33,316 nt of DNA, taken from the NCBI GenBank assembly GCA_025964435.1, contig JAOPYV010000052.1:1-33316 (forward strand), in the 5' to 3' direction. Made by a program: the position numbers and the translations under genes. This document shows, in pieces, positions 6,551 to 13,637 of this stretch (position 1 is its first letter; the number at the start of each line of letters is the position of its first letter). The stretch is from Thermoleophilia bacterium. GTDB taxonomy: Bacteria > Actinomycetota > Thermoleophilia > Gaiellales > SKUG01. The notes under the pieces were generated by a model, which was not told the DNA's origin, did not search any database, and saw only the letters and a list, made by a program, of their open reading frames with translations.

Positions 6551-7642
6551 CTGCTCGCCGATGCGCGGCTCGGCATCCTCGTCGTCGGGCTCCGATGCCC
6601 CACGGTCGAAGGCGGCGACCCGCACGCCGAGCAGGCGCACCGGCTGGGCAGGGGCGTACTCGCGCAGCAGCTCGATCGCGATGTCAGCGACGTACTCGTA
6701 GTGGTTGGTCGGCGCCTCGATCGTGCGGGCACGGGTCGCGGTGCTGAAGTCGGCGAGCCGGACCTTGATCCCGATCGTGCGGCCGCGCAGCTCGCGTGAT
6801 GTCAGTCGCTCGCAGAGCTCGGCGGTCAGCTCGCGCATCCGCTCCTCGAGCTCCTCCAGGTCGGCGATGTCGATGTCGAAGGTCGTCTCCTCCGACACCG
6901 ACTTGACCTCGCGGTGCGGCTGCACCACGCCCGCGTGCTCGAAGGCGGCGCGGGCCTGCAGCTCGAGCCCGCGGCGCTCGCCGAACTTCCGTGCCAGCAA
7001 TGACTGGTCGGCATCGCGCAGGGCGGCCAGCGATCCAATGCCGAGCGCATCGAGCGCGTCGGCGGTCTTGGGGCCGATGCCCGGGATGATGCGCGGCGCG
7101 GCGGTGGCGAAGATCTCGCAGCACTGCTCGCGCGACGCGACGTTGAAGGCGGCCGGCTTGCGGTAGTCGCTCAGCACCTTGGCGCAGAGCTTGTTCGGGC
7201 CGATGCCGACGCTGTAGGTGAGCCCGACCTGCTCGCGGATCTCGGCGACGAGCTCGCGCATGGCGCGCACCGGGTTCTCCAGCTCGGTGATGTCGAGGTA
7301 GGCCTCGTCCAGCGAGAGCGGCTCGATCGTCGGGCAGGCGCGCTCCATCAGCTCCATCGCGCGGCGCGAATAGGCCTTGTAGAGCGTGAAGTCGGGAGCC
7401 AGGAAGACGGCGTGCGGGCACAGCTGGCGCGCGCGTGCGGCGGGCTGGGCCGAGCCGATCCCGAACGTGCGGGCCTCGTAGCTGGCGGTGGTGACGATGC
7501 TGCGTGGGCCGGAGCCGGCGACGACGACGGGCTTGCCGGCGAGCGAGGGGTCCTCGAGCAGGTGCACGCTGGCGTAGAAGGCGTCGGCGTCGACGTGGGC
7601 GATGACGCGACGCGGGGCGAGCTGGGTGCCGGGTGACGCCAT
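6512..7642 (-). CDS. dinB: DNA polymerase IV (Y family)
   Basis: With the ATG at 7642 the protein has 376 aa; the ORF track starts 4 codons earlier. TATGAT lies 7 nt before this ATG, so a leaderless start is favoured. The Y-family motifs are intact: HVDADAFYASV (first catalytic Asp pair, Tyr steric gate), SLDEAYLDI (second Asp-Glu pair, about 111-119) and YSVGIGPNKLCAK. A helix-hairpin-helix PGIGPKTADAL follows, then the little-finger domain, and the C-terminal QLRLRF resembles the beta-clamp binding motif. The enzyme performs error-prone translesion synthesis. I see no LexA-type palindrome upstream. The 3' end overlaps the hydrolase gene by 39 bp. Confidence 0.95.
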   Translation of the reverse strand: MASPGTQLAPRRVIAHVDADAFYASVHLLEDPSLAGKPVVVAGSGPRSIVTTASYEARTFGIGSAQPAARARQLCPHAVFLAPDFTLYKAYSRRAMELMERACPTIEPLSLDEAYLDITELENPVRAMRELVAEIREQVGLTYSVGIGPNKLCAKVLSDYRKPAAFNVASREQCCEIFATAAPRIIPGIGPKTADALDALGIGSLAALRDADQSLLARKFGERRGLELQARAAFEHAGVVQPHREVKSVSEETTFDIDIADLEELEERMRELTAELCERLTSRELRGRTIGIKVRLADFSTATRARTIEAPTNHYEYVADIAIELLREYAPAQPVRLLGVRVAAFDRGASEPDDEDAEPRIGEQLRLRFDRARVEP

Positions 7643-7649
7643 GGTCGAC

Positions 7650-7655
7650 ATCATA
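7650..7655 (-). promoter_or_regulatory. -10 box (TATGAT) of dinB
   Basis: TATGAT on the minus strand is followed by GTCGACC (7 nt) and ATG. It would overlap the start codons used by the longer ORF call, which supports the shorter protein. Confidence 0.5.
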
Positions 7656-7678
7656 GGCGCGGCTGCGGCACCGCTTCG

Positions 7679-8242
7679 CTACAGCTCGACGCGGTGGACG
7701 AGCACGGTGGGGCGCACGTCGAGGTCCCAGACCTCGACGCTGGCGAGCGAGCCGGTGAGCGGCAGCTCCGCGCTGACCTGCTCGAGCGCCGCGACGCGGT
7801 GCGGCTCGGCCACGGCGTAGGCGAGCGTCAGGTGCGGTGTCCAGGGACGCGCGAGCATCACCGGGTCGAGCTCCTCCTCGGGAATCGCCTGAGCGACTGC
7901 AGCGCGCGCGGCATGGAGCGGCCCACCGTCGGCGGGCTCGACGTAGACGATCCGGCCACCACCGAAGGTGTCAGCCGAGCGCAGGTCGAGCTCACGTGCG
8001 GCGCCGGCGAGCTGGACGGCTGCTGCGAGCGCGGCAGTGTGGGACGGCGAGGCGCTGCGCAGCATCGTCAGGTGCGGATGGAAGCGCGGCGCCGTGGCGG
8101 CTCCGGGCGCGATCAGGCCCGCCGCCTCGAGCCGCGCCGCGATCGCCCGCAGGGCTGCATCGAGCAGGGCGTCGGGTCGCAGCTCATAGCTGTAGCGCTG
8201 CCGCGGATCGTGCACGAAGCTGGTCGACGGCCTCTCCTTCAC
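7679..8242 (-). CDS. 2H phosphoesterase (2'-5' RNA ligase/cyclic phosphodiesterase-like)
   Basis: The 187-aa protein carries the two HxT motifs that define the 2H superfamily, HLT at 57-59 and HLT at 137-139, 80 residues apart as expected. Both His and both Thr are present, so activity on 2',3'- or 2',5'-phosphodiester bonds is likely; the substrate is unknown. Its ATG overlaps the stop of the upstream VOC gene by 4 bp (ATGA), making it the third gene of a coupled operon GNAT-VOC-2H. It could belong to the RNA ligase/CPDase (ThpR-like) or a related branch. Confidence 0.85.
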   Translation of the reverse strand: MKERPSTSFVHDPRQRYSYELRPDALLDAALRAIAARLEAAGLIAPGAATAPRFHPHLTMLRSASPSHTAALAAAVQLAGAARELDLRSADTFGGGRIVYVEPADGGPLHAARAAVAQAIPEEELDPVMLARPWTPHLTLAYAVAEPHRVAALEQVSAELPLTGSLASVEVWDLDVRPTVLVHRVEL

Positions 8243-8619
8243 GGCGCGACCAGCTCGACCTTGATGCGATCTGGATCCTCGAAGAAGACGGCGTAGTAGT
8301 CAGGGCCGCCGGCGAACGGATGCTGTGCTGCGTAGAGCACCTCGACTCCGCGCTCCCGGAGGGCGCTCGTCAGCTGATCGACCTGCTCGCGCGATCGCGC
8401 GCGAAATGCCAGGTGATTGAGTCCGGTCTGGCCACGATGGAAGGGCGCTGCGAGATGGCGCGGGGCGGTCTGGACGAAGGCCAGCTCGATGCCGTCGACC
8501 ATCCAGCTGCGACCACGCTCCCACTGCATGTGTGGCGCGTGGCCGAGCCACTCCAAAAGCCAGCCCCAGAAGGCCGATGAGCGCTCGAGGTCGGAGACGT
8601 TGAGCTCGAGATGGTGCAT
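8239..8619 (-). CDS. VOC (glyoxalase/bleomycin resistance) family protein
   Basis: The 126-aa protein starts MHHLELNVSDLERSSAFW, the typical first strand and helix of a vicinal-oxygen-chelate module. Candidate metal ligands are H3, H69 (GLNHLAF) and E122 (KVELV), and EDPDRIKVE is the common closing motif. It has two beta-alpha-beta-beta-beta halves in a single short chain, so it probably acts as a dimer. The ATG at 8619 overlaps the stop of the upstream GNAT gene by one base (TGATG), and its own stop overlaps the next start, so translation of the three genes is coupled. Substrate unknown. Confidence 0.88.
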   Translation of the reverse strand: MHHLELNVSDLERSSAFWGWLLEWLGHAPHMQWERGRSWMVDGIELAFVQTAPRHLAAPFHRGQTGLNHLAFRARSREQVDQLTSALRERGVEVLYAAQHPFAGGPDYYAVFFEDPDRIKVELVAP

Positions 8620-9491
8620 CACGGCGCGCCGCCCTCGTCGATCCAGCGCAGCTCGATGTGGCGGTAGTCGCAGCGCGGCTCGTAGCCCAGCTCGGCGTAG
8701 ATGTGGTTCGACGTCGGGTTGGCGAGGTCGGTGAACAGCGAACACCACTGCGCACCTGCGTCGAGCTCGCGCTGCGAGAGCGCTGCCACGACGGCGCTCG
8801 CATAGCCGTGGCGACGATGCTCGGGTGGGGTGTAGACCCAGGCGACGCAGGACGAGAACGGCGTGCGTCGATTGATCGCCGCCATCGCGACCGGCTCATC
8901 GTCGACGACCCAGACCAGCATGTCCTGCCGCGACTCGAATCGAGCGACGGTCGCCTGGGCCTCGATCGAGGTCAATTCCTCGCCGATGTCCTGGACGAAG
9001 GCCGTGCACCAGCGAAGGAGCAGGTCCGTGTCCGCCGCGGCGACCGCACGTGCAGCGCCACCGGGTGCGCGCGGCGGGCGCAGCGCATGGAGCTCGAAGG
9101 CACGCAGGTCGCGCAGGGTGCGCGTCTCGACACCGGTCTCGCCGTGCCATGCGGCGGCGAACGGGATGCTGCATCGCGCGGCACCATTCACGCTCGTGGG
9201 TGACATCTGCCTGCTGCGCATGGCGCGGACGAACTGCGCGTAGTCGATCTCAGCCTCGTCGCGGAAGCCGACGATCAGGGCTGGATGGCGACCGGTTCGC
9301 ATCACCAGCGCGCTCGGCTCGTCGCCCTCCATGCCGAGCAGCATGATGACGTCGTCGCCCCAGATCGCAGGCTCGGTCAGCAGCCGGCTGAGCAGGCCGA
9401 AGGCGAGCTCGCCTTCGGCGCCTGCGGCAACCAGGTGGCCTTCCAGTCGATCGAGCGTGGCCTGCGCGCTCGGGAGGGTGATGGTTTCCAT
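8619..9491 (-). CDS. GNAT family N-acetyltransferase (two-domain)
   Basis: The 290-aa product has a poorly recognised N-terminal half, probably a degenerate acetyltransferase-like domain, and a C-terminal GNAT domain from about 150. The acetyl-CoA binding motif is PEHRRHGYASAVVAALS (223-239), and NPTSNHIYAELGYEPRCDY (258-276) is the usual motif B region. It would acetylate an amine using acetyl-CoA; the substrate cannot be told. The ATG at 9491 is chosen because homologous-looking sequence begins there; an in-frame GTG lies 15 bases upstream. It heads a three-gene coupled operon with the VOC and 2H proteins. Confidence 0.85.
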   Translation of the reverse strand: METITLPSAQATLDRLEGHLVAAGAEGELAFGLLSRLLTEPAIWGDDVIMLLGMEGDEPSALVMRTGRHPALIVGFRDEAEIDYAQFVRAMRSRQMSPTSVNGAARCSIPFAAAWHGETGVETRTLRDLRAFELHALRPPRAPGGAARAVAAADTDLLLRWCTAFVQDIGEELTSIEAQATVARFESRQDMLVWVVDDEPVAMAAINRRTPFSSCVAWVYTPPEHRRHGYASAVVAALSQRELDAGAQWCSLFTDLANPTSNHIYAELGYEPRCDYRHIELRWIDEGGAP

Positions 9492-9653
9492 GCGACATGC
9501 TCGCACGCCAGCATCGTGGTGCGCGGTCCGGAAGAAGCCGGGGAGACCCGCCGAAACCGACGCGAGAGTGTCACTGACTGCCCTAGGATCCCAGCTGGAG
9601 CGTGAGATACTCGAGCCCTCCACTGACATCTGTCACGCACGGAAGCGAACCCC

Positions 9654-9941
9654 ATGACGACCGTCTCCCAGATCAGCACCTTCACCCCGTACACGACGCG
9701 CAACGGCGAGCCGATCCCCCGGCCCGGCCGCGACGCGAAGCGACGCTCGCACGCGCACGCCGGCCAGGGAGCCGCCCTGCTCGCCGCGACGCAGACGCTC
9801 CCGTTCGCCGTCGGCGGCTCGCTGCGCGTCTCCAACGGCCTGCTCTTCCCGATCGCCGGCGCTGCACTCGGCGCCTTGCTGCTCGGTGCCCCCGGCGTCT
9901 TCCTCGGCGGCATTGCCGGCTGGCTGTTCGCCCGCCGATGA
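9654..9941 (+). CDS. Small membrane protein, unknown
   Basis: The ATG at 9654 follows GGAAG at 10 nt. The 95-aa product has a basic Arg/His/Lys-rich N-terminal region (about 20-38) and a Gly/Ala/Leu-rich C-terminal half that forms one or two membrane segments (about 63-93) ending in FARR. No family is recognised. The gene is convergent with the methyltransferase, only 4 bp separating the stops, and both stop codons lie in one palindrome. Confidence 0.7.
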   Translation: MTTVSQISTFTPYTTRNGEPIPRPGRDAKRRSHAHAGQGAALLAATQTLPFAVGGSLRVSNGLLFPIAGAALGALLLGAPGVFLGGIAGWLFARR

Positions 9942-9955
9942 CACGTCAGTCGGGC
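9930..9955. terminator. Shared hairpin holding both convergent stop codons
   Basis: GCCCG ... CGGGC encloses TGAC-AC-GTCA, so the TGA of the plus-strand gene (9939-9941) and the TGA of the minus-strand gene (9946-9948) sit in the two arms of the same palindrome. Confidence 0.45.
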
Positions 9956-10650
9956 ATCCCCAGCAGCGCCATCCGATAGCCGAGCAGTGATGCGCGCCAG
10001 CGCGGCGTCAGCCCTGCCGCTTCGAACAGCAGCTTGAGCTCGGCAGGCGTGTAGGCACGCAGCACCGACACCGGACCATCGAACCGGGTCAGCTCATTGC
10101 GGGTGACCGTGTGCGAGAGCAGCTTCGCGACGATCCACGGATGCCATGCGCGTATCAGGTCGTTCACGAGCACGGCGGAGCTGACGCGGCGCATCTCCCG
10201 CAGCACCTGGAGCGCCTCGGCCGGCTGGAAATGGTGCAGCATCAGCGAGCACGTCGCGATATCGAACGCGCCATCGTCGAACGGCAGGTCGAGCGCGTTG
10301 CCGAGCACGAGCTCCACGCGCCCCTCCGTGCGGCGCGCCGCCTCCTCGAGCGTGAACGGCTGGACGTCGAGGCCGGTCACCTCGACTGCCCGACCCAGCT
10401 CGTCGCAGTGCGCGACGACCGCGCGCGGAATGTCAGCGGCGCCGGTTGCCACGTCGAGCACGCGCAGCGGTCGCTCCGCCACCGGTCGCTGACGAAGCGC
10501 CGCGTCGATGCCGCGCAGCGTCAGGTCCGCGCCACCGAGCAGTCGATTCAGGCGCGTCAGGTCATCGAGCGCACCGGATACCGCCGCCGGGTCGGCGGTT
10601 GGCTCATCCATGTGCTCGGCGACGTCGATCCTGTTGGGCCGAAGCGGCAT
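9946..10650 (-). CDS. Class I SAM-dependent methyltransferase
   Basis: The 234-aa product has a Rossmann methyltransferase core: motif I VLDVATGAADIP (64-74), the acidic strand GLDV (93-96) that holds the ribose, and GNALDLPFDDGAFDIA (117-132), followed by LHHF and DLIRAWHPW. The pattern fits small-molecule methyltransferases of the Methyltransf_11/25 type found beside polyketide or quinone-like pathways, but no such genes are nearby. The acceptor is unknown. The start is ATG 10650 or the in-frame ATG 10611; the gene begins 8 bp after the acidic membrane protein and probably shares its transcript. Confidence 0.85.
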   Translation of the reverse strand: MPLRPNRIDVAEHMDEPTADPAAVSGALDDLTRLNRLLGGADLTLRGIDAALRQRPVAERPLRVLDVATGAADIPRAVVAHCDELGRAVEVTGLDVQPFTLEEAARRTEGRVELVLGNALDLPFDDGAFDIATCSLMLHHFQPAEALQVLREMRRVSSAVLVNDLIRAWHPWIVAKLLSHTVTRNELTRFDGPVSVLRAYTPAELKLLFEAAGLTPRWRASLLGYRMALLGMPD

Positions 10651-10658
10651 GCGCGTAC

Positions 10659-11033
10659 TCAGGGCGTGTCCTCGGGAGTGGTCTCGTCCGTCGCGTCGTC
10701 GGCGGGAGCATCCTCCGGCGCGACCTCATCGGCTGCGTCATCTGCCGCGTCATCTGCCGCGTCGTCAGCCGCGTCGTCAGCCGGCGCATCGGAGTCGTCG
10801 GCGCCCGAGTCGTCTTCCGTCGCATCGTCTTCCGGCTGCTCGATCGTGGACGAGTTGTCCACGTCGCCGCTGTCGTCGTCGTCGCCGAACACGAGGAACA
10901 GCAGCAGCACGATCAGCGCCAGCGCGACGACCATGCCGATCATGAATCCGGCGCCGCGGCCGTCGCCCGGGCCAGGGCCTGGGCCTGGGCCTGCGGGTCC
11001 GGTCTCCTCGATGATCTCCGTGCGACGCGCCAT
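10659..11033 (-). CDS. Single-pass membrane protein with acidic Ala/Asp-repeat tail
   Basis: The 124-aa product has a short cytoplasmic N-terminus with a Pro-Gly run (GPGPGPGPGD, 15-24), one strong membrane segment (about 30-49), then a tail of about 75 residues almost entirely Asp, Glu, Ala and Thr, including repeats of ADDA. An AAGGGAA site precedes the ATG. Membrane segment plus disordered acidic extracytoplasmic tail suggests a surface-exposed or periplasmic protein; no family is recognised. It is followed at 8 bp by the methyltransferase. Confidence 0.75.
   Translation of the reverse strand: MARRTEIIEETGPAGPGPGPGPGDGRGAGFMIGMVVALALIVLLLFLVFGDDDDSGDVDNSSTIEQPEDDATEDDSGADDSDAPADDAADDAADDAADDAADEVAPEDAPADDATDETTPEDTP
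10735..10782 (-). repeat. Four 12-bp tandem repeats encoding ADDA
   Basis: Two exact copies of GCGTCATCTGCC are followed by two exact copies of GCGTCGTCAGCC (plus-strand reading), in phase with the codons. Near-identity within each pair indicates recent slippage, so copy number may vary between strains. Confidence 0.85.
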
Positions 11034-11072
11034 GCGGTTCCCTTCATTGCGTTCCCGAGGAGATGTCCCGAT

Positions 11073-11091
11073 CCGGGTCGGTCAAACCCGG
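11073..11091 (-). terminator. Hairpin after the intradiol dioxygenase gene
   Basis: CCGGGT and ACCCGG form a 6-bp stem around a 7-nt loop, 18 bases past the stop of the minus-strand gene. There is no clear U-tract. Confidence 0.35.
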
Positions 11092-11108
11092 CGCGCGCGG
11101 CTGCTGCT

Positions 11109-11744
11109 TCAGGGGAGGCGGAAGTCGAACCGGTACTGCTGCGTGGATCCGTTCGATTCGACGGGCGCGATCACGTTGTCCTCGTCGAATAGCCCTGTGC
11201 TGTCCTCGTCCTGGTCGGAGACGCCCGGGACATAGAGCTGGGTCGTGAGCAGCTCGCCGCCATCGCCCGACAGCTTCACGTGGATGTGTTCGGTGCGACC
11301 CGTGTAGGCGCCGGGGACGACGGTGCGCAGCTCGTAGCCGCCAGTGGCGTTGGTCAGCTGGTGTCCACGGAACCGGAAGCCATCGTTGTCGTAGACACCG
11401 TCGGCGTCGGTCTGCCAGAAGTCGATGCGCAGGCCAGCTGCTGGCGCGCACGCTGCGTCGTAGACCGCGCCGCGCACCACGATCACGTCGCCATCGCCGT
11501 CCTGCGCGAGGTCGGCTTTCCGGGGCGCGCCGGGCGAGAAGTACGGACCCTCCGTCTGCGCCGGGGTGGGCGCCGCGGGGCATGCGTCGGCGGCGCCGGC
11601 GGGTGCGGCGTCCTGCTCGGTGGTTGCCGGGGCGGGGGCGCGCGTGGACGTGGTCGACTCCGGCTCGGTGTCGGAGCCGTAATCGCCGCAGCCGCCGAGC
11701 GCGAGCGCGAGCGCCATGATCGTCATGTATCGGAACGGGGACAT
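11109..11744 (-). CDS. Intradiol ring-cleavage dioxygenase-like lipoprotein
   Basis: The ATG at 11744 is preceded by GGAGG at 5 nt, so the longer ORF is rejected; the product is 211 aa. A short signal peptide ends in the lipobox LGGC (Cys19), followed by a Ser/Thr/Pro/Ala linker, so the protein is probably anchored outside the membrane. The catalytic domain (from about 55) carries the features of the intradiol family: TEGPYF with Y68, Y147 in PGAYTGR, and H153/H155 in HIHV, which would be the two Tyr and two His that bind Fe(III). Such enzymes cleave catechols between the hydroxyls; the substrate here is unknown. It follows the O-methyltransferase by 31 bp. Confidence 0.88.
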   Translation of the reverse strand: MSPFRYMTIMALALALGGCGDYGSDTEPESTTSTRAPAPATTEQDAAPAGAADACPAAPTPAQTEGPYFSPGAPRKADLAQDGDGDVIVVRGAVYDAACAPAAGLRIDFWQTDADGVYDNDGFRFRGHQLTNATGGYELRTVVPGAYTGRTEHIHVKLSGDGGELLTTQLYVPGVSDQDEDSTGLFDEDNVIAPVESNGSTQQYRFDFRLP

Positions 11745-11775
11745 GTCGCCCTCCGTCTCCCCGGTGCGGGCCCGG

Positions 11776-12411
11776 TTAGGCGACGACGATGCTGACGGCG
11801 AGTCCGTCGCCGATCGGCAGCACGTTCGACTGCAGGCGCGGTTCGTTCGCGAGGAACTCGTGGTAGGCACGCAGGGCGTTGACGTGGTCGCTCTCGACGT
11901 CAGGCTTGCCGATCTTGCTGGCTGCCGCGACGTTGTCGGCGATGATCGTGCCGCCGGGTCGCATCTTCGGGATCAGCTGGCGCGCGTACTCGACGTAGCC
12001 GCCCTTGTCCGCGTCGATGAAGGCGAGGTCCCAGGGCCCGTCGAGCGTCGCGAGCGTGTCGCTCGCAGGGCCGCGATGCACGGTCACGCGATCGGTCAGG
12101 CCGACGCGCTCGAACAGCGCCTCGGCCGCGTCGGCGTGGACGTCCTCGAGCTCGAGCGTGTCGAGGTGGCCGTCGGACGGGAGCGCACGGGCCATCCACG
12201 TCGCGCTGTAGCCGAACAGCGTTCCCACCTCGATGATGCGGCGTGCTCCAGCAAGTCGCACGAGCGTCGCAAGCGTGGCGCCGGTGTCGCTCGGCACCTC
12301 GATCAGCGGGCCGCGCTCAGCGAAGGCCTCGCGGGCGGCGATGAGCGCCTCGTCCTCGCGCCAGTAGCGCTCGCCGAGCCATTCACGCGTCTGGACATCG
12401 ATCTCGTACAC
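11776..12411 (-). CDS. Class-3-type (metal-dependent, catechol/caffeoyl-CoA-like) O-methyltransferase
   Basis: The start is GTG at 12411, set by a GGAGGA site 6 nt upstream; the product is 211 aa, the usual length. Motif I is EVGTLFGYSA (61-70). D133 in FIDADKGGY and D159-N160 in IIADN are the expected divalent-metal ligands, which position a catechol-type diol. It would transfer methyl from S-adenosylmethionine to a vicinal diol. The downstream lipoprotein belongs to a catechol-cleaving family, so the two may act on related aromatics. It lies 35 bp after tRNA-Ser(TGA) on the same strand and could be read from the tRNA promoter. Confidence 0.92.
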   Translation of the reverse strand: MYEIDVQTREWLGERYWREDEALIAAREAFAERGPLIEVPSDTGATLATLVRLAGARRIIEVGTLFGYSATWMARALPSDGHLDTLELEDVHADAAEALFERVGLTDRVTVHRGPASDTLATLDGPWDLAFIDADKGGYVEYARQLIPKMRPGGTIIADNVAAASKIGKPDVESDHVNALRAYHEFLANEPRLQSNVLPIGDGLAVSIVVA

Positions 12412-12445
12412 GGAATTCCTCCACGTCGTCTATCGCGTCTCGCAA

Positions 12446-12532
12446 CGGAGGGGGTGGGATTCGAACCCACGGAAAGCTTGCACCTTCAACGGTTTTCAAG
12501 ACCGTCACCTTCGACCGCTCGGTCACCCCTCC
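12446..12532 (-). tRNA. tRNA-Ser(TGA)
   Basis: Class II tRNA on the minus strand: acceptor GGAGGGG/CCCCTCC, anticodon loop CTTGAAA between ACGGT and ACCGT (anticodon TGA, reads UCA and wobble), long variable arm, GGTTCGAATCC T-arm, discriminator G. TATGCT (12542-12547, minus strand) 10 bases upstream is a plausible -10 box. It shares the acceptor stem and most of its body with tRNA-Ser(CGA). Confidence 0.95.
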
Positions 12533-12623
12533 AGGGACGCCAGCATAGCATTCCGCCTCGGCCATCCACGACCCCTCAGAGGACCTGAATCGGGCCGCAG
12601 ACCGCTGCACGAAAACCCAGCCG

Positions 12624-12929
12624 CTAGTCGAACTGCGCCAGCACCGTCAGCCAAAAGAGGGCGAGTGCGATCGTCGTCGCTGCATGGATGGACATCACGA
12701 TGATGACGACGCGCCCCCAGGACCCGATCCAGATCAACACCGTGGCGACGATCCACCAGGCAATCGAGAGTGCGCCGATCACCAAGCCTGAAAGCAGGGG
12801 ATCCCAGCCGGTGAAGGCGACGAGGAACATGCCTGCGAGCGCTGCCGCCAACGGGGCGGCGAGGAGCCAATACGCAGTGGACAACGAGATCCACACCCAA
12901 CCAACGGTCGTGGGGTTCGCCGCCCTCAC
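12624..12929 (-). CDS. Small polytopic membrane protein, unknown
   Basis: The 101-aa product is almost entirely hydrophobic, with three predicted membrane segments (about 8-40, 44-68 and 70-98) rich in Trp, Ala, Leu and Ile. The GTG start overlaps the stop of the upstream gene by 4 bp (GTGA), which strongly supports both the start and the reality of the gene and implies coupled translation. No family is recognised; with the upstream protein it may form a membrane complex. Confidence 0.8.
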   Translation of the reverse strand: MRAANPTTVGWVWISLSTAYWLLAAPLAAALAGMFLVAFTGWDPLLSGLVIGALSIAWWIVATVLIWIGSWGRVVIIVMSIHAATTIALALFWLTVLAQFD

Positions 12930-13570
12930 TCGCTGAGCTCAAAGCGCAGGCGGGCGATCATCAGCTCGCCGTCCTTGACCGGCTGCAGCGAGAGCTTCGT
13001 GGCGACGTTGCCGATCGCGGCTTCGGAGGTCCACTCGGTGCTCGAGGAGTCGGCGGCGTCCTCGAGCCCGCTCGTCTCCAGCTCGAGCCCCTTCGCCCAC
13101 TCCGCCGCGCGCTCGGCGGCGCGCTTCGGCGATTCGGCCGGGCCGCGCAGGCTGACGCTGTCGGCGACGCCGTCCTCGACGGTGACGACGGCCTTGGTGA
13201 CCGGTGAGCCGAGCCGCTTACCCTGCGGCAGGCGCAGCTCGACGCGCTCGGAGTCGTAGTCGTAGAAGCCGGGGAAGCCGGGCATCTCCTCACCGGGCAG
13301 CGACTTCTCGGCGATCGTCTCGCGCAGGTCGAGCGTCAGCGTGTCGGGGTCGGCGCTGGCGCTGCCCCACAGGATCCCGACGATCGGCACGGCAAGCACG
13401 ACGGCGATGAGCGCGATGGCGGTGCGCAGCAGCCAGCGCGAGGGCGCAGCGCCTGCACGGCGACGCGCGCCGTAGACGAGCAGCAGCACGATCGCGACGA
13501 CGAGCAGGATCGCCAGCGCGGCGATCATGAACAGCAGGACGAATGCGGCGCCGATCGAGCCGAGTCCCAT
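12926..13570 (-). CDS. Membrane protein with extracytoplasmic domain, unknown
   Basis: The 214-aa product has two membrane segments (about 7-33 and 48-70) joined by a basic loop (ARRRAG), followed by a soluble domain of about 140 aa with alternating charged and hydrophobic stretches (about 74-214). No family is recognised. The ATG at 13570 overlaps by one base the stop of a 9-codon mini-ORF that itself follows a -10 box (see that entry). Its own stop overlaps the start of the small membrane protein by 4 bp. Confidence 0.8.
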   Translation of the reverse strand: MGLGSIGAAFVLLFMIAALAILLVVAIVLLLVYGARRRAGAAPSRWLLRTAIALIAVVLAVPIVGILWGSASADPDTLTLDLRETIAEKSLPGEEMPGFPGFYDYDSERVELRLPQGKRLGSPVTKAVVTVEDGVADSVSLRGPAESPKRAAERAAEWAKGLELETSGLEDAADSSSTEWTSEAAIGNVATKLSLQPVKDGELMIARLRFELSE

Positions 13571-13599
13571 CAGATACCGCGGAGCGTGGTTGCAGTCAT
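13570..13599 (-). CDS. Possible leaderless 9-residue leader peptide
   Basis: ATG at 13599 opens a mini-ORF MTATTLRGI that ends in TGA, overlapping the ATG of the membrane-protein gene as TGATG. TAAGGT lies 7 nt before the mini-ORF, the same distance as at other likely leaderless genes in the window, so its ATG would be at the mRNA 5' end. Its translation could deliver ribosomes to a gene that has no ribosome site of its own. Too short to prove by sequence alone. Confidence 0.35.
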   Translation of the reverse strand: MTATTLRGI

Positions 13600-13606
13600 G
13601 GAAAGA

Positions 13607-13612
13607 ACCTTA
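13607..13612 (-). promoter_or_regulatory. -10 box (TAAGGT) for the mini-ORF/membrane-protein operon
   Basis: TAAGGT on the minus strand lies 7 nt before an ATG. The divergent plus-strand -10 box is only 13 bases away, so the two promoters overlap. Confidence 0.45.
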
Positions 13613-13625
13613 CGACATGGCGGCG

Positions 13626-13631
13626 TAGGAT
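13626..13631 (+). promoter_or_regulatory. -10 box (TAGGAT) of pentapeptide-repeat gene
   Basis: TAGGAT is followed by six C residues and then the ATG at 13638, so there is no room for a ribosome site. Confidence 0.5.
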
Positions 13632-13637
13632 CCCCCC

